Origin: Solirubrobacteraceae bacterium | GTDB taxonomy: Bacteria; Actinomycetota; Thermoleophilia; Solirubrobacterales; Solirubrobacteraceae | DNA: 64,000 bases | Direction of reading: 5' to 3' | Assembly: GCA_030690545.1 (NCBI GenBank) | Contig: JAUYGN010000010.1 | Location: 1 to 64,000 of the forward strand | In this document: piece after piece, positions 47,472-57,909 of the stretch | Position numbering within the stretch: the stretch's first letter is position 1 | Layout: every line of letters begins with the position of its first letter | The notes under the pieces: generated by a model | The model's database searches: none | What the model saw: only the letters and a program-made list of their open reading frames with translations | What the model was told of the DNA's origin: nothing | Translations under genes and position numbers: made by a program

Positions 47472-48980
47472 GTGCGACGCCTGCCCGAACCACCGCTCAG
47501 CCTGATCGTCTTCGTCGTCGGCCTGAGCATCCTCGGTGCGGAGATCGCCGCCGCGCGGCTGCTGGCGCCGTACTTCGGCGCATCGACGATCGTCTGGGCG
47601 AACACGATCGGGATCGTGCTCGTCGCGCTGTCGATCGGCTACTGGTACGGCGGCCGGCTCGCCGATCGCAACCCGACGCTTGAGGGCCTCTACCGGATCG
47701 TGCTGCTGTCGGGGCTGCTGCTGTCGGTCGTCCCGTTCGTCGCCGACCCGTTCCTGCGCGTCGCCGTCGACGCGCTCGACGCGATCTCCGCCGGCGCGTT
47801 CGTCGGCTCGCTGGTCGGCGTCGTCGTGCTGATCGCGACGCCGGTGCTCGTCTCGGGCGCGGTCGCTCCCTACGCGCTGCGCCTGGCGGTCAAGGACGTC
47901 GCCGAGGCGGGCACGGTCTCCGGGCGCCTGTACGCGATCTCGACCGTCGGCTCGCTGCTGGGGACGTTCTCCTCGGCGCTCGTGCTGATCCCGCTGATCG
48001 GCACGCGGCGGACGTTCATCCTCTACGGCCTGGCGCTCGTCGTGATCGGGGTCTACGGCCTCGCCAGACGGCGACTGGTGCTCCTGCCGGCGGTCGTCGC
48101 GGTCGCGCTCGTGATGCCGTTCGGCACGATCAAGGGGGAGACCGAGGCCGGCGCGCGCGTGATCCACGAGACCGACACCGAGTACCAGTACGCCCGCGTC
48201 GTGCAGAGCGCCAACGGCACCCGCACGCTCGAGCTCAACGAGGGCCAGGCAGTGCACTCGCTGCGCCGGCCGAACTCGTATCTCACCGACAACATCTGGG
48301 ACGACTACATGATCGTCACCTTCGCCGCCCAGGACCGCCCGCCGGGGAAGGTGGCGATCCTCGGCAACGCGGCCGGCACGACCGCGCGCGCCTACGGCCA
48401 CTACTTCCCGCGGACGCAGATCGACGGCGTCGAGATCGACGGCGAGCTGACCGAGATCGGGCGGCGCTACTTCGACATGCAGGCACCGGGCCTGCGCACG
48501 CACACCGCCGACGCGCGCCCGTTCCTGCGCCGCACGAAGGAGCGCTACGACGCGATCTTCGTCGATGCCTACCGCCAGCCGTACATCCCGTTCTACCTCG
48601 CCACGCGCGAGTTCTTCGAGCTCGCGCGCGACCGCCTGAACCCGGGCGGGGTGGTCGTCGTCAACGCCGGCCACCCGGAGGGCTCCGACGATCTCGAGAA
48701 GGTGCTCGGCGCGACGATGGCGAGCGTCTTTCCGACCGTGCTGCGCGACCCGTCCCAGCGCGTCAACACGCTGCTGCTCGGCACCGCAGGCAGCGCCTCG
48801 GCGCAGCGCCTGCGCGACAACGCGGCGTCGCTGCCGCCCGACCTGCAGCCGCTGGCGATCGCCGCCGCCGGGCGGGTCGAGCCGCGCCTGCCCGGCGGCC
48901 GCGTCTACACCGACGACATCGCTCCGGTCGAGTGGTTGATCGACTCGTCGATCGTCAGCTTCGCGGCGGGCGGGGGCTGA
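47472..48980 (+). CDS. Membrane-fused spermidine-synthase-like protein
   Basis: 502 residues. About seven membrane segments occupy residues 8-215 (VFVVGLSILGAEIAAARLLA, YGASTIVW-type loop YFGASTIVWANTIG). A SpeE-like Rossmann methyltransferase-fold domain follows (about 240-440; VAILGNAAGTTARAYGHYFP, IDGVEIDGELTEIG, YDAIFVDAYRQPYIPFYL). Many such fusions do not make polyamines; the true reaction is unknown. The GTG at 47472 lies about 10 bases after TACGCT (leaderless). It diverges from bioA. Confidence 0.8.
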   Translation: MRRLPEPPLSLIVFVVGLSILGAEIAAARLLAPYFGASTIVWANTIGIVLVALSIGYWYGGRLADRNPTLEGLYRIVLLSGLLLSVVPFVADPFLRVAVDALDAISAGAFVGSLVGVVVLIATPVLVSGAVAPYALRLAVKDVAEAGTVSGRLYAISTVGSLLGTFSSALVLIPLIGTRRTFILYGLALVVIGVYGLARRRLVLLPAVVAVALVMPFGTIKGETEAGARVIHETDTEYQYARVVQSANGTRTLELNEGQAVHSLRRPNSYLTDNIWDDYMIVTFAAQDRPPGKVAILGNAAGTTARAYGHYFPRTQIDGVEIDGELTEIGRRYFDMQAPGLRTHTADARPFLRRTKERYDAIFVDAYRQPYIPFYLATREFFELARDRLNPGGVVVVNAGHPEGSDDLEKVLGATMASVFPTVLRDPSQRVNTLLLGTAGSASAQRLRDNAASLPPDLQPLAIAAAGRVEPRLPGGRVYTDDIAPVEWLIDSSIVSFAAGGG

Positions 48981-49066
48981 TCAGGCGAGCGACGGTCGGG
49001 CAGGCCGCTGCGGCGCCGCCATCGCCGCCCGCGGCCGGCCCCGCCTGTCCTCGCCGTGCCGGACGG

Positions 49067-49747
49067 TCAGATCCAGCGAACGAACGCGAGCGCCGCGCCG
49101 GCGCGCGCGAGGTCGTCGACGGCGCTGGTCGTCGCGGCGAGCGTCGCGACCTCGACGTCGCCGCGCTGCGCGATCGTCGCGCGGTTGGAGCGCTCCAACA
49201 CGGTCGGCTCGTCGGGCCACGGCGTGAGCACGACGGCGCGCACGTCCAGCCCGGCGCCGCGGGCGGCCTCGATCGTCAGCAGCGAGTGGTTGATCGTGCC
49301 CAGGCCCGGCCGCGCGGCGACGACGAGCGGCAGGCCGAGCGCGACGGCGAGGTCGCGCACGTCGAAGTCCCCGAATGGGACGAGCAGCCCCCCGACGCCT
49401 TCGACGACGAGCACGTCCGCGCCGGTCGCCGCCGCACGCGCAGCGGCGACGAGCGCGTCGAGGTCGAGCATCCGTCCCGCCAGCTCGGCCGCGAGGTGCG
49501 GCGAGACCGCGGGTCCGAACGTCGCGCTCGTCACGTCCTCGGGCAGCATGCCCGCGGCGGCCGCGAGCAGCTCGTGGTCGGGCGGCCAGCCGGCGCCGGT
49601 GCCGGGCGCGTCGAGGCCCGTCACGACGGGCTTGAAGGCCGCGACGCGCTCGCCCCGCGCGCGCAACGCCGCGACGATCGCCGCGGCCACGACGGTCTTG
49701 CCGGCGCCGGTGTCGGTGCCCGTGACGAAGCAGCCGCGCGGGGACAC
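49067..49747 (-). CDS. bioD: Dethiobiotin synthetase
   Basis: 226 residues. P-loop FVTGTDTGAGKT (7-18), AAFKPVVTGL, LVVEGVGGLLVPFG and AARPGLGTINHSLLTIEAAR are typical BioD motifs. It closes the ureido ring with ATP and CO2. Third gene of the bioB-bioF-bioD unit on the minus strand, 9 bases after bioF. Confidence 0.95.
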   Translation of the reverse strand: MSPRGCFVTGTDTGAGKTVVAAAIVAALRARGERVAAFKPVVTGLDAPGTGAGWPPDHELLAAAAGMLPEDVTSATFGPAVSPHLAAELAGRMLDLDALVAAARAAATGADVLVVEGVGGLLVPFGDFDVRDLAVALGLPLVVAARPGLGTINHSLLTIEAARGAGLDVRAVVLTPWPDEPTVLERSNRATIAQRGDVEVATLAATTSAVDDLARAGAALAFVRWI

Positions 49748-49756
49748 GCGCCGCCG

Positions 49757-51007
<1,251 letters not shown>

Positions 51008-51014
51008 GGGACCG

Positions 51015-52250
51015 TCAGCCTCGCGCCGGCGGCGCCGCCGAAGCCGGTGCCGGCGCGGCAGCGATCCCAGCACCGAGCGCGACCTCGCCGGCACCGGGGC
51101 GCGGCTTGCCCGAGACCTCGGGCCGCGGCGGGATCGGGCCGCGCTTGCGCGCGAAGCGCAGCTGCGTCGATGGATCCCACAGCCGCACGTCGAGGCCCGC
51201 GAAGGGACCGTCGCCGTCGGAGCCCGCCGCATCGGAGACCGCGGCGGGCGTCTCGCCCTCGAGCCAGCCGCTGCGGTTGTCGGGACGCGGGTCGGAGCCG
51301 TTGTCGGGCTGGCGCGCAACGTTCAGGCCGAGGTCCTCGAACATCGCGCGGTCCTCGTCGGGCGTGTTGCCGAGCGTCGTCAGGAAGTTGCCCATCATGA
51401 CGCCGTTGATGCCCGCGCGGACGGCGAGCTGCTGCAGCTCGCCGATGTTCTCGACGCGCCCGCCGCAGAGCCGGAACAGCGCGTCGGGCAGGATCAGGCG
51501 GAAGATCGCGATCCACTTCACGGCCTCCCACGGATCCATGTGCTCGCGGTCGCCGAACTTCGTCCCGGGGCGCGGGTTGAGCAGGTTGATCGGCACCGAC
51601 GTCGGGTCGATCGCGGCGAGCTCGAAGGCCATCTCGACGCGCTGCTCGCGCGACTCGCCGAGGTTGAGGATCCCGCCGACGCACGTCTCCAACCCCGCCT
51701 CGCGGACCGCGTCGATCGTCCGCAGCCGGCCCTCGTAGCGGACCGTCTGCGAGACCTCGGGGTAGTAGGACTCGGCCGTCTCGACGTTGTGGTGCACGCG
51801 CTGCACGCCGGCGTCCTTGAGCGCCTTCGCGCGCGCCGGCGACATGTGCCCGATCGACGCGCAGCGCTTGAGGTTCGTGTGCTGCGCGACGAGCCGCGTG
51901 CCCTCCAGCACCTTCTGGAAGTCGCGCTTGGACAGCCCCTGGCCCTGCGTGACCATGCAGAAGCGGTGTGCGCCGGCGGCCTCGGCGGCGCGCGCGTGCT
52001 CGAGGATCTGCTCGGGCTCCATCATCGCGTGCATCGGCGTCTCGGCCTCGGCGAAGCGCGACTGGGCGCAGAAGCCGCAGTCCTGCGCGCAGCCGCCGGA
52101 CTTCGCGTTGACGAGCGAGCACATGTCGGTCGCGTCCTCGAAGCGCTCGACGCGCGCCTGCCAGGCGCGCTCGATCAGCGCCTCGATCGCCGCGTGGTCC
52201 TCGAGCTCGCCGAGCGCGAGCGCCTCCTCGCGCGTGATCAGGGGTGCCAT
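51015..52250 (-). CDS. bioB: Biotin synthase
   Basis: 411-residue radical-SAM enzyme inserting sulfur into dethiobiotin. The cluster motif Cx3Cx2C reads CAQDCGFC (about 54-61) after SLVNAKSGG. Other conserved parts are VTQGQGLSKRDFQ, RVHHNVETAESYYPEV, CVGGILNLGESREQRVE, PINLLNPRPGT, LCGGRVENIGELQQLAV and MMGNFLTTLGNTPDED. About 75 extra residues follow the usual end, Pro/Ala-rich with DPSTQLRFARKRGPIPPRPE; their role is unknown. First gene of the bio unit. Confidence 0.93.
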   Translation of the reverse strand: MAPLITREEALALGELEDHAAIEALIERAWQARVERFEDATDMCSLVNAKSGGCAQDCGFCAQSRFAEAETPMHAMMEPEQILEHARAAEAAGAHRFCMVTQGQGLSKRDFQKVLEGTRLVAQHTNLKRCASIGHMSPARAKALKDAGVQRVHHNVETAESYYPEVSQTVRYEGRLRTIDAVREAGLETCVGGILNLGESREQRVEMAFELAAIDPTSVPINLLNPRPGTKFGDREHMDPWEAVKWIAIFRLILPDALFRLCGGRVENIGELQQLAVRAGINGVMMGNFLTTLGNTPDEDRAMFEDLGLNVARQPDNGSDPRPDNRSGWLEGETPAAVSDAAGSDGDGPFAGLDVRLWDPSTQLRFARKRGPIPPRPEVSGKPRPGAGEVALGAGIAAAPAPASAAPPARG

Positions 52251-52281
52251 CGCGCCGCAGACTGCCAGTCGCGCCGGACGG

Positions 52282-53070
52282 TCAGTCGGCCCATTGCGCG
52301 ACGAGCGGCGCGTGGTCGGAGGGCTTGGTCCCCTTGCGGTAGTCGCGCTCGATGCCGACCCGCTCGAGCGCCGGCGCGAGCCGCTGCGAGACGAGGACGA
52401 GGTCGATCCGCAGGCCGAGGCCGCGATGGAAGTGCCCCTGCCGGTAGTCCCACCACGTGAAGTGCGCGCCGTCGGGATCGAGCACGCGGTAGGCGTCGAC
52501 GAGCCCGCCGGCCTGCAGCAGCGCGTCGATCCGCGAGCGCTCCTCGCCGGTCACGTGCGTCGAGGTCGCGAAGGCCGCCGGGTCGTAGACGTCGACGTCG
52601 GCCGGCGCGACGTTGAAGTCGCCGGCGACCGCGAGTGGCGCTCCGCCGCCGCCGTCGGACCGCAGCGCGCTCACCCGCGCCGCCGCGGCGTCGAGGAACG
52701 CGAGCTTCTCGACGAACGTCGGCGAGCCGACCTCGCGACCGTTCGGGACGTACGTGCTGATGACGCGCACGCCTCCGACGGTCGCCTCGATCCAGCGTGC
52801 CTCGTCGTCGCGCAGCTCGCCGGGCAGCCCGCTGACGGGATCCTCCAGCGCCAGCTCGGCGCGGGCCACGATCGCGACGCCGGCCCAGCGCCCGGCCGAG
52901 TGATGGACGGCGTGGTATCCCGCCGCGGCCAGCTCGTCGGCCGGGAAGGCGGCGTCCTCGCACTTCGTCTCCTGCAGGCAGACGACGTCGGGCGCGTGCT
53001 CGGCGAGGAGCTCGAGCACGCGCGGCAGGCGCATCTTCAGCGAGTTGACGTTCCAGGTGACGAGCTGCAT
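52282..53070 (-). CDS. xthA: Exodeoxyribonuclease III
   Basis: 262-residue AP endonuclease/3'-5' exonuclease of base-excision repair. Motifs: LVTWNVNSLKMRLPRVLELL (Asn), VVCLQETKCED (metal Glu), VISTYVPNGREVGSPTF, LAVAGDFNVAPADVDVYDP, FTWWDYRQGHFHRGLGLRID and PSDHAPLVAQW (catalytic Asp-His). Full length. Precedes bioB on the same strand by 31 bases. Confidence 0.95.
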   Translation of the reverse strand: MQLVTWNVNSLKMRLPRVLELLAEHAPDVVCLQETKCEDAAFPADELAAAGYHAVHHSAGRWAGVAIVARAELALEDPVSGLPGELRDDEARWIEATVGGVRVISTYVPNGREVGSPTFVEKLAFLDAAAARVSALRSDGGGGAPLAVAGDFNVAPADVDVYDPAAFATSTHVTGEERSRIDALLQAGGLVDAYRVLDPDGAHFTWWDYRQGHFHRGLGLRIDLVLVSQRLAPALERVGIERDYRKGTKPSDHAPLVAQWAD

Positions 53071-53104
53071 GGGCGGCGACGAAGGCTACGCCGCCCGCGC
53101 GTTC

Positions 53105-53317
53105 CTAGCCCAGGATGACGAGCGTGTCGCCCTCGTCGACGGGCTGACCCTCCTCGCAGAGGATCTCCGCGACGACGCCCGGATCCTCCGCTTCGACGGG
53201 CATCTCCATCTTCATCGACTCGAGCGTGACGACCGTGTCGCCCTCCTCGATCTGGTCGCCGACCTTGCACTCGAGCCTCCAGACGATGCCCGTGATGTGG
53301 GCCTGCACCTCAACCAT
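53105..53317 (-). CDS. Small biotinyl/lipoyl carrier protein
   Basis: 70 residues forming just the biotinyl-attachment domain, with the modified lysine in ESMKMEMPV (Lys36) and the matching hairpin VEAEDPGVVAEILCEEGQPV. Stand-alone carriers of this kind serve acyl-CoA or pyruvate carboxylases. It lies 34 bases before xthA and the bio genes, next to the pathway that makes its cofactor; the carboxylase partner is not in this window. Confidence 0.92.
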   Translation of the reverse strand: MVEVQAHITGIVWRLECKVGDQIEEGDTVVTLESMKMEMPVEAEDPGVVAEILCEEGQPVDEGDTLVILG

Positions 53318-53367
53318 TGCGTCTCCTTGTCGCGGGCACGGCAGCGTGTGGCAGAGTAGCCGCCGGT

Positions 53368-54051
53368 ATGGACGCCGCCACGATCGTGATCGTCACCGCC
53401 CACGACGAGGCCGACCGGCTCGGCGAGACGCTCGCCGCGCTCGAAGCCGCCTTCCCGGGCGCCCGCGTGATCGTCGCCGACGACGGCTCCACCGACGGCA
53501 CCGCTGCGGTCGCCGAGCGCGCCGGCGCGGAGGTCGTCCGCAGCGAGCGCGCGATCGGCAAGGGCGGCGCCGCGACGCTCGCCGCGCGGCGCGTCCTGAG
53601 CCGCGCGCTCGAGCCCGACCCGCCGGTCTTCGTGCTCGTCGACGGCGACCTCGCCGGCAGCGCCGCTCGGTTGACCGAGCTCGCGGACGCCGTTCGCAAG
53701 GGACGCTGCGACCTCGCGGTCGCCGTCTTCGCGTCGCGTGTCGGCGGCGGCTTCGGCTTCGCCGTCGGCTTCGCGCATCGCGCGATCCGCAAGCTCACCG
53801 GCCTGGACCTGCAGGCGCCGATCTCCGGCCAGCGCGCGCTCAGCGGGCCGGCGTTCGCGACCGTCGTCCCGTTCGCCCCGCGCTTCGGGATGGAGATCGG
53901 CATGACCGTCGACGCCGCTCGCGCGGGCTTTCGCGTCGAGGAGATCGCGCTCGACCTCGCCCATCGCGCGACCGGGCGCACCTGGCGCGGCTTCCTGCAT
54001 CGCGGCCGCCAGCTCGTCGACTTCCTCGCCGTCTACGCCAGCCGGCGCTGA
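53368..54051 (+). CDS. Family 2 glycosyltransferase
   Basis: 227 residues of the GT-A fold: TIVIVTAHDEADRLGETLAA, VIVADDGSTDGTAAVAERAG (nucleotide-sugar binding), GKGGAATLAARR and a DxD-type VLVDGDLAG (about 89). Resembles dolichyl-phosphate-sugar synthase-like or glucosyl-3-phosphoglycerate synthase-like enzymes. The acceptor is unknown. It diverges from the biotinyl-carrier gene by about 50 bases. Confidence 0.82.
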   Translation: MDAATIVIVTAHDEADRLGETLAALEAAFPGARVIVADDGSTDGTAAVAERAGAEVVRSERAIGKGGAATLAARRVLSRALEPDPPVFVLVDGDLAGSAARLTELADAVRKGRCDLAVAVFASRVGGGFGFAVGFAHRAIRKLTGLDLQAPISGQRALSGPAFATVVPFAPRFGMEIGMTVDAARAGFRVEEIALDLAHRATGRTWRGFLHRGRQLVDFLAVYASRR

Positions 54052-54314
54052 CGCGCGCGACTCGTGACGTCCGGTCGAGTCGCGAGCTCGGGACTTTGGA
54101 CGATGGTCGGTTGGTCGTCTCCCCGACCGGATCTACGTTGCAGTGCATCACCGCTGGCGAGCTCTCCCGTCGTCGGTGGCGACATCGAGCATCGGCGTGG
54201 CGCGGGCCACGCTGGCGCTGACATTCCGAGGGCATCGGCCGGGGCCGTCCATCCTCCCGGCCCCGGCCGCGCCCTCGTGCACCTCCGTGGGCGCGCGCGG
54301 GTACGGTCCCCGGG

Positions 54315-55802
54315 GTGATCCTCGCGATCGACCAGGGAACGACCGGCACGACCTGCCTCGTGTTCGACGAGTCGGCCCAGCCGATCGGCCGCGCGTACCG
54401 CGAGTTCCGCCAGCACTTCCCCAGGCCCGGCTGGGTCGAGCACGACGCCGCCGAGATCTGGGAGGTGACCCGGGCCGTCGCGCTCGAGGCGCTCGACGAC
54501 GCGGGCGTGGGCGGCGGCGACCTGCGGGCGATCGGGATCACCAACCAGCGCGAGACCGTCTGCGTCTGGGACCGGCAGACCGGCGAGCCGCTGCATCACG
54601 CGCTCGTCTGGCAGGACCGTCGCACCGCGCAGCGCTGCGACGCGCTGCGCAGCGCCGGCCACGAGCCGCTCGTGCGCACGCGCGCGGGGCTCGTGCTCGA
54701 TCCGTACTTCAGCGCGACGAAGATCGAGTGGCTGCTCGAGCACGTCGACGGCCTGCGCGAGCGCGCGGAGTCCGGCCGCGCCGCCTTCGGGACGATCGAC
54801 GCCTGGCTCGTCTTCAAGCTGACGGGAGAGCACCGCACCGACGTCACGAACGCCTCGCGCACGATGCTCTACGACATCCGCCGCGGCGACTGGGACGACG
54901 AGCTGCTGTCCCTGTTCGGCGACGTCCCGCGCGCCGCGCTGCCCGAGGTGCTGCCGAGCATCGGCGAGTTCGGCACGCTGCGCGGCGGCGCGCTCGGCGA
55001 GGATCACGACGGCGTCCCGGTGAGCGGGATCGCGGGCGATCAGCAGGCCGCGCTCTATGGGCAGGGCTGCCTCGACCCGGGCCTGGGCAAGAACACGTAC
55101 GGCACCGGCTCGTTCGTGCTGCTGAACGCCGGCGACACCGCGCCGACCGCGCCCGCCGGCCTGCTGGCGACCGTCGCCTGGGGGATCGGCAACCGCACGA
55201 TCTACGCGCTCGAGGCGGCGATCTTCATCACCGGCGCGGGCGTGCAGTGGCTGCGCGACGGCCTCGGGATCATCGAGGCGGCGGCCGAGACCGAGCAGCT
55301 CGCCGGCTCGCTTGACTCCAACGACGGCGTCTACTTCGTGCCGGCGCTGACGGGGCTGGGCTCACCGCACTGGGATCCCTACGCGCGCGGCACGATCGTC
55401 GGGCTGACGCGCGGCAGCACGCGCGCGCACCTCGCGCGCGCGACGCTCGAGGCGATCGCCTTCCAGACCGTCGACGCGGTGCAGGCGATGGAGGCGGCGT
55501 CCGGTCAGCCGCTGGAGGAGCTGCGCGCCGACGGCGGCGCGACCGTCAACCGCTGGCTGATGCAGTTTCAGGCCGACGTGCTCGGCGCGCCGGTCGCGGT
55601 CGCCGAGCTGACCGAGACGACGGCGCTCGGCGCCGCGCTGCTGGCCGGGGTCGGGATCGGCGCATGGACGCAGGCGGACGTCGCGCGGCGCGACGGCGAG
55701 GGCGCCCGCTACGAGCCGCGGATCGGCGCCGACGAGCGCGACGCGCTGATCTCGCAGTGGCGCCGGGCCGTAGAACGTGCTGGTGATTGGGCACGTGAGT
55801 AA
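54315..55802 (+). CDS. glpK: Glycerol kinase
   Basis: 495-residue FGGY kinase making sn-glycerol 3-phosphate. Motifs: LAIDQGTTGTTCLVFDESAQ, GWVEHDAAEIWEVTRAVALE, GITNQRETVCVWDRQTGEPL, GRTVWQ-like VWQDRRTAQRC, GIAGDQQAALYGQGC and GKNTYGTGSFVLLN. Full length from GTG 54315. It is followed 9 bases later by an acyltransferase that could use the product. The 54052-54314 interval before it shows no feature I can support. Confidence 0.95.
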   Translation: MILAIDQGTTGTTCLVFDESAQPIGRAYREFRQHFPRPGWVEHDAAEIWEVTRAVALEALDDAGVGGGDLRAIGITNQRETVCVWDRQTGEPLHHALVWQDRRTAQRCDALRSAGHEPLVRTRAGLVLDPYFSATKIEWLLEHVDGLRERAESGRAAFGTIDAWLVFKLTGEHRTDVTNASRTMLYDIRRGDWDDELLSLFGDVPRAALPEVLPSIGEFGTLRGGALGEDHDGVPVSGIAGDQQAALYGQGCLDPGLGKNTYGTGSFVLLNAGDTAPTAPAGLLATVAWGIGNRTIYALEAAIFITGAGVQWLRDGLGIIEAAAETEQLAGSLDSNDGVYFVPALTGLGSPHWDPYARGTIVGLTRGSTRAHLARATLEAIAFQTVDAVQAMEAASGQPLEELRADGGATVNRWLMQFQADVLGAPVAVAELTETTALGAALLAGVGIGAWTQADVARRDGEGARYEPRIGADERDALISQWRRAVERAGDWARE

Positions 55803-55811
55803 GGTTGCACG

Positions 55812-56615
55812 ATGGCGAGGATGAAGCGCAGCGAGCAGCTCGCGGCGATGGGCAGCGGCGGCCGGGACGAGCGCCCGGCGCAGCACTTCGACGAGTTCCA
55901 CGAGCGCTCGCGCACGAAGGAGCCCGACTACGCCTACGAGATCGTGCGCGTCCTGACCGGCTTGTGGGCATTGACGTTCTTTCGCACGCGGACGATCTCC
56001 AGTGAGAAGGTCCCGCAGAGCGGCCCGGTCATCCTGGCGCCCAACCACGGGTCGTTCATGGACCACTTCTTCCTCGCCGCGTTCATCCGCCGCAAGGTGC
56101 AGTTCATGGCGAAGTCCCAGCTCTTCCAGCCGCCGCTGCAGTACGTCTACTCGCACGGCGGCGTCTTTCCGCTGCGCCGCGGCCATCGCGACGACGAGGC
56201 GTTCGTCACGGCGCGCGCGATCCTCGAGCGCGGCGGCACCGTCGCGATGTACTGCGAGGGCACGCGCTCGCGCGACGGCAAGCTCTCGCAGCGTCCCAAG
56301 CCGGGCATCGGGCGCCTCGCGCTGGAGACCGGCGCGCCGATCGTGCCGGTCGCGATCCACGGCTCGGCGAAGGTGCGCAACTGGCGCAGGGGGCAGTTTC
56401 CCAAGGTCACCGTCCAGTACGGCGATCCGATCCGCTACGAGGCCGTCGAGACCCCGACGCGCGACCAGCAGATGAGCGTCGCCGAGGAGATCTTCGGCGA
56501 GATCCGCGTCCTGTACTCGGGACTCGAGACGCTTGGTCGCAAGGGCGTCCTGCAGCGCGTGCGCGAGCAGCGCCGCCTCGAGCGGCGCGGCAAGAAGCGC
56601 GCCGCGACGGCGTAG
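55812..56615 (+). CDS. 1-acyl-glycerol-3-phosphate acyltransferase
   Basis: 267-residue PlsC-type acyltransferase at the membrane. Catalytic NHGSFMDHFF (HX4D, about 77), FPLRRGHRDDEAF, YCEGTRSRDGKL and the hydrophobic PIVPVAIHG block are present. It acylates lysophosphatidate in phospholipid synthesis. Co-directional and 9 bases after glpK, so glycerol activation and acylation may be co-expressed. Confidence 0.9.
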   Translation: MARMKRSEQLAAMGSGGRDERPAQHFDEFHERSRTKEPDYAYEIVRVLTGLWALTFFRTRTISSEKVPQSGPVILAPNHGSFMDHFFLAAFIRRKVQFMAKSQLFQPPLQYVYSHGGVFPLRRGHRDDEAFVTARAILERGGTVAMYCEGTRSRDGKLSQRPKPGIGRLALETGAPIVPVAIHGSAKVRNWRRGQFPKVTVQYGDPIRYEAVETPTRDQQMSVAEEIFGEIRVLYSGLETLGRKGVLQRVREQRRLERRGKKRAATA

Positions 56616-56724
56616 CCGCTCGCCGTCGGCAACCGGACCCGATCATCGCAGCCCGGTCTCGGGGCGCGGATAGCCTCCTGATCTCGATGACCGTCACGCT
56701 GCTCACCTCTCGCGCGCCGCGGCG

Positions 56725-57318
56725 ATGAACATGGGTGCGGTCAGAGCGGCGGCGGCGGTGTTCGCGCTCGGGGTGCTCGTCGTCTGGCTGGTCACGCCGA
56801 TCGGCAACGCGTGCCCCGACGTCAACCGGCTGCCGGCCGGCAGCTCGGGCTCCTCGTCACCCTCGTTCACCCCGCCGCTGACGCGCACCTGCACGTACAG
56901 CACCGCGGACGGCACGCAGGCGCGCCGGCGCTACGTGCCGGTCGTCGACTGGCTCGTGCTCGCCGTCGTCGCCGGCGTGACCGGGGTGGGGGTGGGGCTG
57001 ATCGGACCGGCGGCGCCGGGGACTGCCCGCACTCCCGAGTCGCGGACGGCGCCCGAGGCGCGGTCCGAGGGGACGTCCAACGCGCGTCGCGCGACGCCGT
57101 TCGCGCTGACGCTGCGAGACCGGCGCGCGCGGGACCCCGAGCGCGAGCGTGCCGTGCGACCGCCGTCCGCACCCTCCGCGCCGCGGACGCCGCCGTCAGC
57201 CAACCCCGAGCAGGCGGACGGCGAGCAGAGCGTGCGCGCCGCCGAGGAGCGTGAGCGTGCCGCTGCCGAGCGCGAGCGGGCGCGCCGGGAGCGGGCGAAG
57301 CGTCGCGGGCGCGGCTGA
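56725..57318 (+). CDS. Hypothetical membrane protein
   Basis: 197 residues with two membrane segments (AAAAVFALGVLVVWLVTPIG about 8-27; VVDWLVLAVVAGVTGVGVGL about 72-92), an extracellular loop between them with two Cys, and a charged cytoplasmic tail ending in a Glu/Arg-rich helix (AAEERERAAAERERARRERA). No family recognised. Confidence 0.6.
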   Translation: MNMGAVRAAAAVFALGVLVVWLVTPIGNACPDVNRLPAGSSGSSSPSFTPPLTRTCTYSTADGTQARRRYVPVVDWLVLAVVAGVTGVGVGLIGPAAPGTARTPESRTAPEARSEGTSNARRATPFALTLRDRRARDPERERAVRPPSAPSAPRTPPSANPEQADGEQSVRAAEERERAAAERERARRERAKRRGRG

Positions 57319-57333
57319 CCCGCGGAGCGCGGG
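57319..57333. terminator. Hairpin between converging genes
   Basis: Perfect 6-bp stem CCCGCG / CGCGGG with a GAG loop, directly after the membrane-protein stop and before the converging cupin gene. Confidence 0.45.
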
Positions 57334-57376
57334 CGCTGACGTCGCGTGGGCCGCTCGGCGGCTGCCGGCGTCCGGC

Positions 57377-57745
57377 TCAGCGCGCCCAGGGCACTTCGAC
57401 GGAGTCCTCCTGCGGCGCGTCGCGGGCGACGACGTACTCGGCGGTCTCGGTCTCCGACGGGTTCTCGAGCAGGTGCGTCTCGCGCGGAGGGACGTAGACG
57501 AGGTCGCCGGGCTCGAGCAGGATGCCGTGCTCGAGCTCCTCGCCCCAGCGCACGTGCAGGCACCCGCCGAGCATGTAGACGGCCGACTCGCAGTCGGCGT
57601 GGAAGTGCGGCCGCGACTGCGCGCCCGGCGGGACGCGGTAGACGCCCATGTAGATGTTCGTCGCCGCGGTCGTGTTCTGCGACACCTCGGCGCCCACGAC
57701 GCCACGCTGGACTCCATGCTCCGCTCGGGACTTGACGATCTGCAC
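57377..57745 (-). CDS. Cupin-domain protein
   Basis: 122 residues, one cupin barrel. Motif 1 contains PHFHADCESAVYMLGGCLHV (His-x-His...Glu type ligands), motif 2 EPGDLVYVPPRETHLLENPS. A metal-binding small-molecule enzyme or sensor; ligand unknown. Stands alone on the minus strand. Confidence 0.85.
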   Translation of the reverse strand: MQIVKSRAEHGVQRGVVGAEVSQNTTAATNIYMGVYRVPPGAQSRPHFHADCESAVYMLGGCLHVRWGEELEHGILLEPGDLVYVPPRETHLLENPSETETAEYVVARDAPQEDSVEVPWAR

Positions 57746-57909
57746 GGCGCAGAGACTACTCTCAGATCAGATTGTCGGAAACCCGCAGAGCGGAAACTCG
57801 ACGTTCTGAGGTGCGCGTGTCCAGTCCGGCCGCGCGAGCGGTGTCGCGTTCGCGCCGACAGTCAGCGCGAACGCGATGCGGCTCGGTCCGCTGCGGGGCG
57901 CTGGGCGCG

